A DNA stretch of 64,000 bases from an uncultured Eubacterium sp. (GCA_946555345.1 CAMNSS010000013.1:1-64000); one strand, 5' to 3'; shown: positions 7,949 through 15,613, counted from the first letter of the stretch. Numbers and translations are program-made. The notes: generated from the sequence alone by a model not told the origin.

Positions 7949-8770
7949 CTATGCCGTCGGCTTTGCATCCGCTAGATCCTTTCCATGAAAATCCGAACCT
8001 CTCGTGATATGAAGATGGTACTTTTCGGCAATTTCCACAAACCGCATCGTCTGTTCATGATCCTGGTCAGGGTGATAACATTCTAAGCCTTTCAGCCCTT
8101 GCTGCTTGAGTTTTTTGATCATCGCATCCATGCGCTCATAAAAGCTTTTCGTTCCTGGCGTCCCGAGGCCTTTCGCCTGAATCGGGTGCGCCAGGACTGC
8201 GATCCCGCCCGCTTCACGAATCAAGCCGATTGCCTCCAGGGCTTGCAGCTTTTCTTTTTTGACTGCCTTGGCCGCTTCGCTTCCGAGAAACTGTCCCTCC
8301 TGAAAAGCTTCCTTCGTCTCCCTGATATATCCTTTCGCCATAAGCGCCCGCGCAATGACCGGCTTTCCGATAAAGCCGCCTGCCTGCTGCGTTTTCAGAT
8401 CCTCCATCGATAGATCATAGCCCATGGCGCACAGTACATCGATGAGCCTTCTGTTCCGGTCATCCCTGCGCTGCCGCAATGTTGCCAATACTGCTTTTAA
8501 ATGCGGGTTTTCGATATCGATACCATATCCCAGGATATGAAGCTCGATCCCGTCCTCAGTCTCCGTTGCCAGTTCGATCCCAGGGGTTACCTGCAAGCCT
8601 GCGGCGTCCCCCGCAATCATTGCTTCTTTAACGCCATCCACGCCGTCGTGGTCGGTGATCGCGATCCTGTCATAACCCAGTTCTTTCGCCCGTTTCACGA
8701 TTTCCACAGGCGTTGCCTGCCCATCGGAAAACAGGGTATGGATATGAAAATCCACTTTATAATTGTCCAT
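7949..8770 (-). CDS. PHP-domain phosphoesterase (RNase AM / 3',5'-nucleoside bisphosphate phosphatase-like)
   Basis: A 273-residue PHP protein. The N-terminal metal motif is DFHIHTLFSDG, followed by ITDHDG, a mid-protein LAHP and the C-terminal TRGSDFHG, the four metal-binding signatures of the family. These stand-alone PHP proteins (YciV/TrpH type) hydrolyse phosphoesters of nucleotides or the 5' ends of RNA; the exact substrate is not visible. The start MDNYKVDFHIH fits the family. The longer ORF adds an unlikely 14 residues. It begins four bases after the DJ-1 gene stop, so the two are co-transcribed. Confidence 0.88.
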   Translation of the reverse strand: MDNYKVDFHIHTLFSDGQATPVEIVKRAKELGYDRIAITDHDGVDGVKEAMIAGDAAGLQVTPGIELATETEDGIELHILGYGIDIENPHLKAVLATLRQRRDDRNRRLIDVLCAMGYDLSMEDLKTQQAGGFIGKPVIARALMAKGYIRETKEAFQEGQFLGSEAAKAVKKEKLQALEAIGLIREAGGIAVLAHPIQAKGLGTPGTKSFYERMDAMIKKLKQQGLKGLECYHPDQDHEQTMRFVEIAEKYHLHITRGSDFHGKDLADAKPTA

Positions 8771-8774
8771 AACG

Positions 8775-9326
8775 CTACCTTGCACCAAACAACAAGTCCT
8801 CCGCCACTTCATCAGCAGCAGCCTTTCCCTTCAAGGCTTCAACGATAGCAAGGGCAAATTCCATGGCAGCCGCAGGACCTGCCGCCGTGATGACATTGCC
8901 GTCCGCCGTTACGCGCTCCCCTGTCGCCTGTCCACCCTTTAATGCATCCTCCATGCCGGGATATATGGTCGCCTTTTTGCCATGCAAAATCCCACAACTG
9001 CCAAACACCATCGGAGCAGCGCATATTGCCGCCAGTTTTTTGCCTGCATCTTGTGAAAAGCACTTGATGTGCCGGGCAAGCCCTTCATGAGCGTCCAGGT
9101 GATCTGCGCCAGGCAGTCCGCCCGGAAGGACGATCATCTCACAATCCGGATATTCCGCTTCCTCATAAAGAATATCCGCTTCCACCAAAATGCCATGCGT
9201 CCCCGCAACCGCCTTACTTCCCGTAATGGACACGGTTTTCACATCGATTTCCGCCCTGCGCAAAACGTCGACGACGGTAAGCGCCTCGACTTCCTCAAAG
9301 CCTTCTGCCAAATGAACATATACCAT
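8775..9326 (-). CDS. DJ-1/PfpI family protein
   Basis: A 183-residue protein with the DJ-1 fold: N-terminal VYVHLAEGFEEVEALTVVDVLRRA with its conserved glutamate, VLPGGLPGADHL, and the nucleophile elbow AAICAAPMVFGSCG with the reactive cysteine. It resembles the YajL/ThiJ branch, variously described as chaperones, deglycases or oxidative-stress proteins; the activity here cannot be decided. The ATG at 9324-9326 follows AAGGGAG; 15 upstream codons are excluded. It is followed directly by the PHP gene. Confidence 0.9.
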   Translation of the reverse strand: MVYVHLAEGFEEVEALTVVDVLRRAEIDVKTVSITGSKAVAGTHGILVEADILYEEAEYPDCEMIVLPGGLPGADHLDAHEGLARHIKCFSQDAGKKLAAICAAPMVFGSCGILHGKKATIYPGMEDALKGGQATGERVTADGNVITAAGPAAAMEFALAIVEALKGKAAADEVAEDLLFGAR

Positions 9327-9589
9327 ATTTCGCTCTCCCTTCCTAAACAATCTCTTTTTTAAACAGCACAAACCTCACAATTTTCAAGGACAACCCCGAT
9401 TTCAACGGCAACCGCCGAAACAAATTGGCGCCGGCTCTCGAATGCACCCCGAAATATGGTTCACACACGCATAACGCACGCCAAACCCGCCAATGCTTCA
9501 ATCATATGCGCCCCCAGCCTGTGCTTATGCCTGTAGCACGCATAAAGTCCATCATCACTTCATCATGCGCATCCCCCCCGGGCGCATTC

Positions 9590-9757
9590 CAGCACGCCTG
9601 CGCCCGCAGTAAGCTTGCTTGTGCCATTCCGCCCATCTGTTAGCTTCTGACAGCACGTTTACGCCCGCAACAAACCTGCTATCGCCATTCCGTCCAGACG
9701 CTGCAAGCTCTGCCAACACGCCTGCGCCATGCATCAGGCTTGCTAACACCGATCCGT
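9590..9757. repeat. Degenerate tandem repeat, period about 62 bases
   Basis: Units start at 9590, 9651 and 9714 with CAGCACGCCTGCGCCCGC, CAGCACGTTTACGCCCGC and CAACACGCCTGCGCCATGC. Each continues with a diverged copy of AAGCTTGCT...GCCATTCCG. The third unit is partial. Sequence decay between units suggests an old duplication. Confidence 0.7.
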
Positions 9758-9760
9758 TTC

Positions 9761-9797
9761 AAAAAAGATAAAGCCCGTCAATATGCGAACTTTATCT
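9761..9797 (-). terminator. Intrinsic terminator after xpt
   Basis: On the minus strand AGATAAAG and CTTTATCT form an 8-base-pair stem with a 16-base loop, followed by a run of five or six T. It lies about 40 bases past the xpt stop codon. Confidence 0.7.
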
Positions 9798-9836
9798 GTA
9801 TTATGTATGAAAATATTCAAAATATGAGTGTAGGTT

Positions 9837-10409
9837 TTATTCTTGGAAGACAATTCTCCCGTCTTCTATTTTCTCTATAACAGCCAGGGATTCTACCCGG
9901 TATCCCTGCTCGCGCAGCTTGCGGCTTCCGCCCTGAAAGCCCTTTTCGATAACTGCGCCGATCCCTGCGACCTCTGCGCCGGCCTGCTCTGCGATGTCAC
10001 AGAGCGCCATCGACGCTTCGCCATGCGCCATAAAATCATCGATCACCAAAATCCTGTCGCCCTTTGCGAGAAACCGCTCGGAAACCCGGAATTTGGAAAC
10101 CGTTCCCTTGGTAAAGGATTTCGCCTCCGCCTCGTAGACGCCCTCCGTCATCGTGCTTGGCGCAGCCTTTTTGGCAAAGACGACGGGAACGCAGCCGAAA
10201 TGCGGCGCAGTCAAACACGCCACGGCAATCCCGCTGGCTTCCACGGTCAAAATTTTATCGATCGCCTCATCTTGAAACCGCAGCCGAAAAGCTTGTCCGA
10301 CCCGGTCCAAAAATGGAACGTCCAGTTGATGGTTTAAAAACTGGTCTACCTTCACGATCTCCGTTCCGATCGCAACGCCTTCTGTCAAAATTTTTTCTTT
10401 TAGCTCTTG
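9837..10409 (-). CDS. xpt: Xanthine phosphoribosyltransferase
   Basis: A 190-residue protein matching Firmicute Xpt, which salvages xanthine to XMP with PRPP. Visible features are the N-terminal LTEGVAIGTEIVKVDQFLNHQLD, the substrate segment VEASGIAVA, and the PRPP loop ILVIDDFMAHGEASMALCDI. I placed the start at the ATG beginning MQELKEKI because it aligns with the B. subtilis enzyme. However, that ATG has only a weak ribosome binding site, and the frame stays open upstream to 10520 across a repeated CATCAGATGAAGGC motif, so an N-terminal extension of up to 37 residues is possible. No purine riboswitch is evident upstream. Confidence 0.88.
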   Translation of the reverse strand, partial: QELKEKILTEGVAIGTEIVKVDQFLNHQLDVPFLDRVGQAFRLRFQDEAIDKILTVEASGIAVACLTAPHFGCVPVVFAKKAAPSTMTEGVYEAEAKSFTKGTVSKFRVSERFLAKGDRILVIDDFMAHGEASMALCDIAEQAGAEVAGIGAVIEKGFQGGSRKLREQGYRVESLAVIEKIEDGRIVFQE

Positions 10410-10442
10410 CATAACTGATATCCAATCTATTTCTGGCCCGAT

Positions 10443-10541
10443 AGCCTTCATCTGATGGCTGTCGTCGGTGACCTTCATCCGAGGGTTCTCGTTTAATGGC
10501 TTTCGTTTGATTGCCTTCATCTGATGAGTTCCATCTGATGG
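10443..10541 (-). repeat. Short repeats of CATCAGATG upstream of xpt
   Basis: On the minus strand the motif CATCAGATG(AAGGC) occurs near 10536, 10520 and 10450, with a diverged version (CCTCGGATGAAGG) near 10478. Each copy contains an ATG followed by an AAGG purine run, and the 10520 copy is an in-frame start candidate for xpt. Confidence 0.6.
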
Positions 10542-10547
10542 CTTTCC

Positions 10548-11561
10548 CTATTTTTCTTCTTCCTTGAATAAATCTTCCAGCCCTTCAAAGGAAATCTCCG
10601 CCTCAGACGCTTCAGTTTCACTTTCAACTTCCGTCACCTCTTCCGGCAGGTCAGGAAGCTCGATCTCGATATCGTCGAAGCTGATTTCATCCGCCGCCGT
10701 TTCTTCCGGCTTCGTAAGATCCTCCAGTGCAAGCGTCTGCTCTGCTTCTGCCACAGCGATATGCTCTTCGATCACCTCCGGAACAGGCGGTGCGGACGCA
10801 GGCTCTGAATCTGCAGCAGTAGTAATGTCCGGCGTTGAAACAGGCGTTTCTCCGGCAGCCTCTGGCGCGATCGTATCCTCCACTTCGATTTCAGAAACAG
10901 GGAAATCGACCATATCCAGGTCATTCATCATATTCCATTCCGCTTCATTATCGTTTTGCAGCTTGCTCTTCACGCTGTCAAGTTTCCCGGCAGTCCTGAG
11001 AATATTGATTTTAATTTCCTCAAACTCCGCTTCCATCGAATTGAGCTGCTGGCTGTACTTGTTCTTCATCGCTGTCATTCGTTCCCGCTCGGCATCCACG
11101 TCGGCCTTCATCGCAAGCTTTTCCGCCTCTACAGCTTCCCGCGCAGCATTGAGTTCATCTGTCATAGCCTTTTTCTCAGTATCCATGCCGACCCTCATCT
11201 GCGCCATTTCCTTCTCTTGCTTGGCAACCTGCTCCCTGCCTTCGGACAGGATCGTCTCTACTTCCGTCTTGGCCTGCGTGATGATCTCGTTACTGCTCTT
11301 CTTCGCCTCCATGATCAAGCTTACATACAGCTCATTGTTATCATCGTATTTCTGGTATCGCTCCTTTAAAATGTTTATTTCGCTTTCGTAAGCGTTTTCC
11401 AGCTCCTCTATGTTCTGTTCATACAGATCGCAAAGCTGCTGCATGCACTCGTACACATCATCCTTGTCAAAGCCTCCAACAGCACTCTTTTTAATGTTCA
11501 TGCCTTTAAGAAGTCCTATGACCGTTTCACGTCTTTGCTCCGTTAATGCGTTTCTATTCAT
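10548..11561 (-). CDS. DivIVA-like coiled-coil protein with acidic C-terminal tail
   Basis: A 337-residue protein. The N-terminal 45 residues (KKSAVGGFDKDDVYECMQ) resemble the DivIVA/GpsB lipid-binding module. A long coiled coil follows (about residues 40-205), rich in EAKKSS, AREAVEAEKLA and ERMTAMKNKY heptads. The C-terminal 125 residues are acidic, proline-rich and probably disordered. DivIVA-type proteins recruit partners to curved membranes or septa; the partner is unknown here. The start MNRNALTEQR follows AGAGG; eight upstream codons exist but are less likely. It is divergent from the plus-strand membrane-anchored gene at 11784. The DivIVA link is an inference from architecture. Confidence 0.7.
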   Translation of the reverse strand: MNRNALTEQRRETVIGLLKGMNIKKSAVGGFDKDDVYECMQQLCDLYEQNIEELENAYESEINILKERYQKYDDNNELYVSLIMEAKKSSNEIITQAKTEVETILSEGREQVAKQEKEMAQMRVGMDTEKKAMTDELNAAREAVEAEKLAMKADVDAERERMTAMKNKYSQQLNSMEAEFEEIKINILRTAGKLDSVKSKLQNDNEAEWNMMNDLDMVDFPVSEIEVEDTIAPEAAGETPVSTPDITTAADSEPASAPPVPEVIEEHIAVAEAEQTLALEDLTKPEETAADEISFDDIEIELPDLPEEVTEVESETEASEAEISFEGLEDLFKEEEK

Positions 11562-11585
11562 TTCTAAAACCTCTTTTTCTCTCAT

Positions 11586-11783
11586 ATTCGTCTTTTTCGA
11601 TACTATTATAGATATTAGACATTATATCATCAAAAATTTATTTTGTCTTCCTAAATTTGTAATTTTATTACTTTTTTGTTGACTTTTACGTCCCAATAGG
11701 TTTAACATAACTAAGAGTTCTTTCTTAAAAGATTCCGGTTCAGGTAAAATCCGGAGCGATTTACAAAACGAGGTTAATGAAAC
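11586..11783. promoter_or_regulatory. Divergent promoter region
   Basis: Facing left, AAGACA, 17 bases and TATAAT precede the DivIVA-like gene. Facing right, TTGACT (11679-11684), 17 bases and TTAACA (11702-11707) precede the membrane-anchored gene. The region is very AT-rich. The two genes may be regulated together. Confidence 0.55.
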
Positions 11784-12635
11784 ATGAAAACAATTGAAAT
11801 CACATCTGGCAACCAGAAAGCGCTGTTCACGACGAAATCGATGACGTTTCACGGGCGGGAATTCTTGTATGCCAATATGACCGATGTTGTCAACCATACC
11901 GACATACATACTTATACGTTTGTTTATGACGGCGTATCCAAGGCGTTTCCTTATGAAGAAAAGGATGCAAAGGTGCTAAACGCTATTTTTAGCCAGGTTC
12001 AGGGTATGCAGGCTGAGAAAAGCAAGCCTGCTTCCGGCGGGAAAAAACCAGCATCACAGCCAAGCGGTACAGAAGCGCAAAAAGGAAAAGATACGGGAAA
12101 GCCTGCTGCGGCGCCAGGAGAAAATGCCGCCAAAGAGAAAGCACAAACAGAAAGTTTGACAGATGAAAAGGCGGCCGGGCAGGAAATGCCAGCAGATTCT
12201 GGAAAGAGCAAAGCGGATTCACAAGCACAGGAACAAACAACAAAGCCGGAGGGCGGAAAAGCCTTGGAAAGCCAAGGGCAAGCGTCCGGCAATGCAGATG
12301 AAAAAGGCTCTGGGAAAACACCGCAGGCATCGGGCGGGGCAGATGAAAAAAAGACCGGAAAGCCATCTGTAAAAGGGATTTTCTCCGCAGCAAAAAAGAA
12401 AAAGGGTGAACAAAAGGATGCACCTTCCGAAGGCATCGACGTCGATCCGCACAGACAAGCGAAATTAAAGAAATCCTTCACCATATTCGGCATTATCATC
12501 GCCATTTTTATCGTGTTGTCCCTAATTTTATACTTCGTATTCGGAACGAGCAGCGATCCAGCGCCATCTAATCCGAGCTCCACAGAATCCCAGCAATACA
12601 ACGATATCGATGAATTGATCAACGACCTGCAATAA
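11784..12635 (+). CDS. Membrane-anchored protein: N-terminal globular domain, long disordered linker, C-terminal helix
   Basis: A 283-residue protein I do not recognise. Residues 1-75 look like a compact beta-rich domain (FTTKSMTFHGREFLYANMTDV). Residues 76-205 are low-complexity, rich in K, A, G, Q and S, with loose repeats of the type GNADEKGSGK / GGADEKKTGK. Residues 230-252 form one hydrophobic segment (IFGIIIAIFIVLSLILYFVFG), followed by a short acidic tail. The architecture suggests a cytosolic domain tethered to the membrane by its C-terminal end. It is one of few plus-strand genes here, with a GAGGT site and its own promoter. Partnership with the divergent DivIVA-like gene is speculation. 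Confidence 0.75.
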   Translation: MKTIEITSGNQKALFTTKSMTFHGREFLYANMTDVVNHTDIHTYTFVYDGVSKAFPYEEKDAKVLNAIFSQVQGMQAEKSKPASGGKKPASQPSGTEAQKGKDTGKPAAAPGENAAKEKAQTESLTDEKAAGQEMPADSGKSKADSQAQEQTTKPEGGKALESQGQASGNADEKGSGKTPQASGGADEKKTGKPSVKGIFSAAKKKKGEQKDAPSEGIDVDPHRQAKLKKSFTIFGIIIAIFIVLSLILYFVFGTSSDPAPSNPSSTESQQYNDIDELINDLQ

Positions 12636-12646
12636 TGCAGGTCGTT
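12621..12646 (+). terminator. Stem-loop overlapping the stop codon
   Basis: An 11-base-pair stem (AACGACCTGCA / TGCAGGTCGTT) has a four-base loop that contains the rest of the TAA stop codon. Only three T follow, so it may be an RNA-stability element rather than a terminator; a better terminator lies at 12779-12801. Confidence 0.5.
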
Positions 12647-12947
12647 TCAGGCTGTAAACAAATTCCAGCGCCAAACAGGAGCCTGGGATTTGTCTATGCA
12701 TGCCAATTTTCTATTCTGCGCCCCGCCGCCGCACACCCAGCCCATCATATGCCCGCCGCACCCTTGCCGGAAGAATAAAATCGGTTTCACCGATTCTTTT
12801 TCAGCAACAAACTTCGTTACATTCCCCGAATATTGTGTTCCGAACAGCCACTAAGGCGCCGGAACAGACCGCCATATCGCCCAAGGCGAATGCCCAAATT
12901 ATAGAAGAACCGGCTTTACCCTTCCCTTTGCCCCATAAGCACAAAGC
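12636..12947. other. Convergent spacer with bidirectional terminator
   Basis: A 312-base gap between convergent genes. Apart from the terminator at 12779-12801 I see no structured or coding element. Confidence 0.5.
12779..12801 (+). terminator. Bidirectional intrinsic terminator
   Basis: AATCGGT and ACCGATT form a 7-base-pair stem with a three-base loop, followed by CTTTTT on the plus strand and by TTTTATTC on the minus strand. It sits between convergent genes and can serve both. Confidence 0.75.
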
Positions 12948-14234
12948 CTACTGCGGGTTGCAATTCCCGCAAGGCTCGTAACCCGCCTTTTCCGCCGCAT
13001 CCACGCTCATAAAATACACCCGGTTCTCTTCCTTCGGCAAACCGCCGCAAGTCGGCAGGTGATACTTCTTGGAATTGAGGTTTCCGATATATGCGGCTTC
13101 CTCCGGCTCTGCCGTATACGGCTTATCCGCCTTTTTCCCTTCCACATTAAAGGCGATTTCCGCACCATTGCTGACAGCGATAACCGTCCCTTGCGTATCC
13201 GTCCTGAAAACCTCCGCGCCCAAGTCGTTAAACCTGCTCAACGCTTCCTCATGCGGATGGCCATACATATTGCCTTCTCCACACGACACAACAACATACG
13301 CCGGATTCGCACTCCGCAAAAAGTAATAACTGTTCGAAGCACTGCTTCCGTGATGCCCGGCCTGCAAAAGATCCGCCTCCAGGTCAAATCCAGCTTCTAT
13401 CATATCCCGCTCTGCCGCACTTCCCGCATCTCCCGTAAACAAAAGGCTATTCTCACCATGGCGCACCATGAGGCAGATCGAGTCATCATTCGTATCATTG
13501 TAATCGCGGACAGGTCCTAAAAATGCCAAGCTGCATTCCCCCAGCTGCGCTGTATCCTCCGGCATGGGCGCTTGCGCCGGGATGCCTTTCTGTTCTATCG
13601 CCAGCTTCAACTGTCCTCCTATGCCTTCATCGTATTCATCCAGCATGAAAACCTTTTCCACTGCGAAACGTTCAATAATTGCTTGCCCCGATCCGATATG
13701 ATCCTCATGCGGATGCGTGAAAACAATATATTTCAACCGCTCTATCCCCAGCTCATCGAGATAACTTATGATAAAATCGCTGTCATCCCGGTTTCCCGCA
13801 TCCACCAGCATCGCTTCCCCCGCAGACACCAGCAAAGTACAGTCCGCCTGCCCTACATCCAGAAAGTGGACGGATAACCCGCCATCGGCTTGCAAAGATG
13901 CGCCATCGCCATCCACCGCGCTTTGCCCTGCGCACGAAGAAAAAAGCAATGCGCATAATACGATAAAGGTGGATAATATTGTCAGTACCGCAATCCGGCG
14001 GCGTCCCGTTGTCCGGTGGTACTCTATTGTCCAGCGGCGCTCTGTTGTCCGGCCGTTTCCCATAACCTGGCGGTTCCCTGCAATGCGGCCAGCTATCATC
14101 ATCCTGCCGCATTCCCGTACGCATCTGTTTCCCATATTCCGATCGCATCCTGTGCCTCGGCTGCTTTTTATGCTTCGGGCTTCTCCCCTGCCCCAGCTGC
14201 CATTCCAAAAAAATCCCTTGTGTTTCCGTATCAT
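12948..14234 (-). CDS. Secreted metallo-beta-lactamase-fold lipoprotein (ComEC-like MBL domain)
   Basis: A 428-residue protein. The MBL core has VHFLDVGQADC, the zinc motif THPHEDHIGS, LLFTGDAG and a late GHHGSS, as in ComEC C-terminal domains and secreted competence-like hydrolases. A hydrophobic segment ending SSCAGQS (near residue 100) is a lipobox, so the mature enzyme is probably an extracellular lipoprotein. The C-terminal 60 residues contain KKYHLPTCGG and GYEPCGNC, an Ada-like zinc-binding pattern often appended to such proteins. The first ATG has an AAAGGAG site and a promoter 30 bases upstream, which supports an unusually long 80-residue arginine-rich segment before the signal; ATGs at residues 46 or 58 are alternatives. 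Confidence 0.82.
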   Translation of the reverse strand: MIRKHKGFFWNGSWGRGEARSIKSSRGTGCDRNMGNRCVRECGRMMIAGRIAGNRQVMGNGRTTERRWTIEYHRTTGRRRIAVLTILSTFIVLCALLFSSCAGQSAVDGDGASLQADGGLSVHFLDVGQADCTLLVSAGEAMLVDAGNRDDSDFIISYLDELGIERLKYIVFTHPHEDHIGSGQAIIERFAVEKVFMLDEYDEGIGGQLKLAIEQKGIPAQAPMPEDTAQLGECSLAFLGPVRDYNDTNDDSICLMVRHGENSLLFTGDAGSAAERDMIEAGFDLEADLLQAGHHGSSASNSYYFLRSANPAYVVVSCGEGNMYGHPHEEALSRFNDLGAEVFRTDTQGTVIAVSNGAEIAFNVEGKKADKPYTAEPEEAAYIGNLNSKKYHLPTCGGLPKEENRVYFMSVDAAEKAGYEPCGNCNPQ

Positions 14235-14265
14235 AAATGCAAGCTCCTTTTACGCTGTATTTTTC

Positions 14266-14552
14266 TCATTATACCATGAATTACCTTGCTATTTCGATTG
14301 GCATTCATGATTCAATGAACGCTTCCCTGCGCTGGCGCCGTACTACAATGCGTTCATTATACCATGAATCTCCCCTGTTCTTTCGATTGGCATTCATGAT
14401 TCAATGAACGCTTCCTTGCGGCAGCGCCGTACTAATCAATGCGTTCATTATACCATGAATCTCCCCTGCCCTTTCGATTGGCATTCATGATTCAATGAAC
14501 GCTTCCTTGCGGCAGCGCCGTATCAAACTGTGCGTTCATTATACCATACCAC
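14266..14552 (-). repeat. Tandem 88-91 bp repeat carrying TGGTATAAT promoter elements
   Basis: On the minus strand TGGTATAAT recurs with TATAAT at 14538-14543, 14447-14452, 14356-14361 and 14268-14273, spaced 91, 91 and 88 bases. Each full unit also holds the hairpin GCGTTCAT-TGAATC-ATGAATGC and a CGCAAGGAAGCG segment. The element nearest the gene would start transcription about 30 bases before the metallo-beta-lactamase start codon. A further copy stands upstream of mutY (43390-43486). Confidence 0.85.
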
Positions 14553-14621
14553 GCTGTGGTTTTGCGCTCAATCCCCGCACGGAAAAGAAACACGCCGCTT
14601 AGCGTAAATTTTGAAAATAGA

Positions 14622-14666
14622 AATTTCCAATGGACGAAAATAGTCGAAATTTGTCTATTGGAAATT
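14622..14666. repeat. Inverted repeat, 14-base-pair arms
   Basis: Left arm AATTTCCAATGGAC (14622-14635) pairs with GTCTATTGGAAATT (14653-14666), with one G-T wobble, around a 17-base loop. There is no T-run suitable for a terminator and no adjacent gene. Confidence 0.7.
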
Positions 14667-15063
14667 CCTCCCTAACCAAGAGACGCCTAACCGAAACAAA
14701 CGAATCAAAAAACATCTCTTTCAACCAAATTGAATCAATATTTCTTCCCATTCTCTTGAACTGAACCGATGTCCGCTCTAACCGTCCCCAAGCGAAAAGC
14801 CTTTTAAAGCCAATCTAAGATTCTCTTTATAATCCCGAACCTGCTCATCAGTCCCTAAAACCAAACCGGATATCTTATTCAATCACCCTGGTCCGCCCCT
14901 CTTAAAACCCTTCTGAATCAAAGTTCGCTTAAAAACAGAAAAAAACTGGCTTTGAGAGAATCCGGCTGCTAATTGGCTGACAGGAAAGGAACAAATCGCA
15001 TGATTTTGCAAAGATCTCCCTGGCTTTCCAATAAAAAGGGATTTTCAGGGAAAATGACCCGAT

Positions 15064-15105
15064 AATTCTCTTGTTTTTAGAAAAATCACCTTTTTCAAGA
15101 GAATT
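15064..15105. repeat. Inverted repeat AATTCTCTTG / CAAGAGAATT
   Basis: Two perfect 10-base arms (15064-15073 and 15096-15105) are separated by 22 bases. Similar TTCTCTT...AAGAGAA pairs occur at about 53581-53728, and both right arms are followed by GCGCTCC or CGCTCC. Confidence 0.65.
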
Positions 15106-15257
15106 GCGCTCCCCGAAATGGGATAATATAGAAATTTTGCCTTAAAATTCTCTCAAAAGAGCTGCATTTTTATAAATTAAGAGAACGGCAACCCGCCCAT
15201 TTGCCCATAATATGCCCTGATCCTGCAAATTTTTATAAAACTTTTGCATTTGCCTAC

Positions 15258-15286
15258 TTGACGTAGCTTTTCACCCATAGTAAAAT
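15258..15286 (+). promoter_or_regulatory. Promoter of the tRNA-Thr/tRNA-Ala unit
   Basis: TTGACG (15258-15263), a 17-base spacer and TAAAAT (15281-15286) point at tRNA-Thr, which begins 24 bases after the -10 element. Confidence 0.8.
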
Positions 15287-15309
15287 AGCACAGTACACAA
15301 TTAATGCGA

Positions 15310-15385
15310 GCCACTGTAGCTCATCTGGCAGAGCAGCACATTCGTAACGTGCAGGTGGCCGGTTCGATCCCGGCCAGTGGCTCCA
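15310..15385 (+). tRNA. tRNA-Thr (anticodon CGU)
   Basis: The acceptor GCCACTG pairs with CAGTGGC, followed by T and encoded CCA. The anticodon loop TTCGTAA gives CGT, decoding ACG. The innermost anticodon-stem pair is A-C rather than a Watson-Crick pair. Transcribed with the next tRNA, five bases on. Confidence 0.93.
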
Positions 15386-15390
15386 TATAT

Positions 15391-15466
15391 GGGGCATTAG
15401 CGCAGCTGGGAGCGCGTTTGACTGGCAGTCAAGAGGTCACGGGTTCGAGCCCCGTATGCTCCACCA
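15391..15466 (+). tRNA. tRNA-Ala (anticodon GGC)
   Basis: The acceptor GGGGCAT pairs with ATGCTCC and includes the G3-U70 wobble, the alanine identity element. The anticodon loop CTGGCAG gives GGC. CCA is encoded. Confidence 0.94.
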
Positions 15467-15478
15467 GACTGCGTAAAT

Positions 15479-15504
15479 CCGGACTTACTTAGTTCGGTTT
15501 TTTT
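15479..15504 (+). terminator. Terminator of the tRNA unit
   Basis: CCGGACT and AGTTCGG form a 7-base-pair stem (one G-U) with a five-base loop, followed by seven T. Confidence 0.85.
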
Positions 15505-15613
15505 ATGCCCTGAAAAATCCGCAGGCTCTGGTTTGCAGAACGAGCCAAATGGCAGGTTTTGATTGCAGGGAAAAGAAAGAACAAGTTTCGATTGCAGAAC
15601 AAGTGAAAAAATA

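Larger units (their letters stand above)
9327..9836. other. Spacer with degenerate tandem repeat and terminator
   Basis: This 510-base gap between xpt and the DJ-1 gene contains no convincing gene. It holds roughly 2.7 units of a diverged 61-63-base tandem repeat (9590-9757) and the terminator of xpt (9761-9797). The minus-strand open frame at 9555-9749 reads through the repeat and looks incidental. Confidence 0.6.
14235..15309. other. 1.1 kb repeat-rich spacer without genes
   Basis: No ORF of note. It contains the tandem promoter repeat (14268-14543), a 14-base-pair inverted repeat (14622-14666), the AATTCTCTTG inverted repeat (15064-15105) and the tRNA promoter (15258-15286). The part from 14680 to 15050 is AT-rich without structure I can name. 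Confidence 0.7.

Noticed and set aside
14266-14552. CRISPR array as explanation of the tandem repeat
   Set aside because: Unit length (91 bases), near-identical whole units without unique spacers, and no cas genes argue against it.
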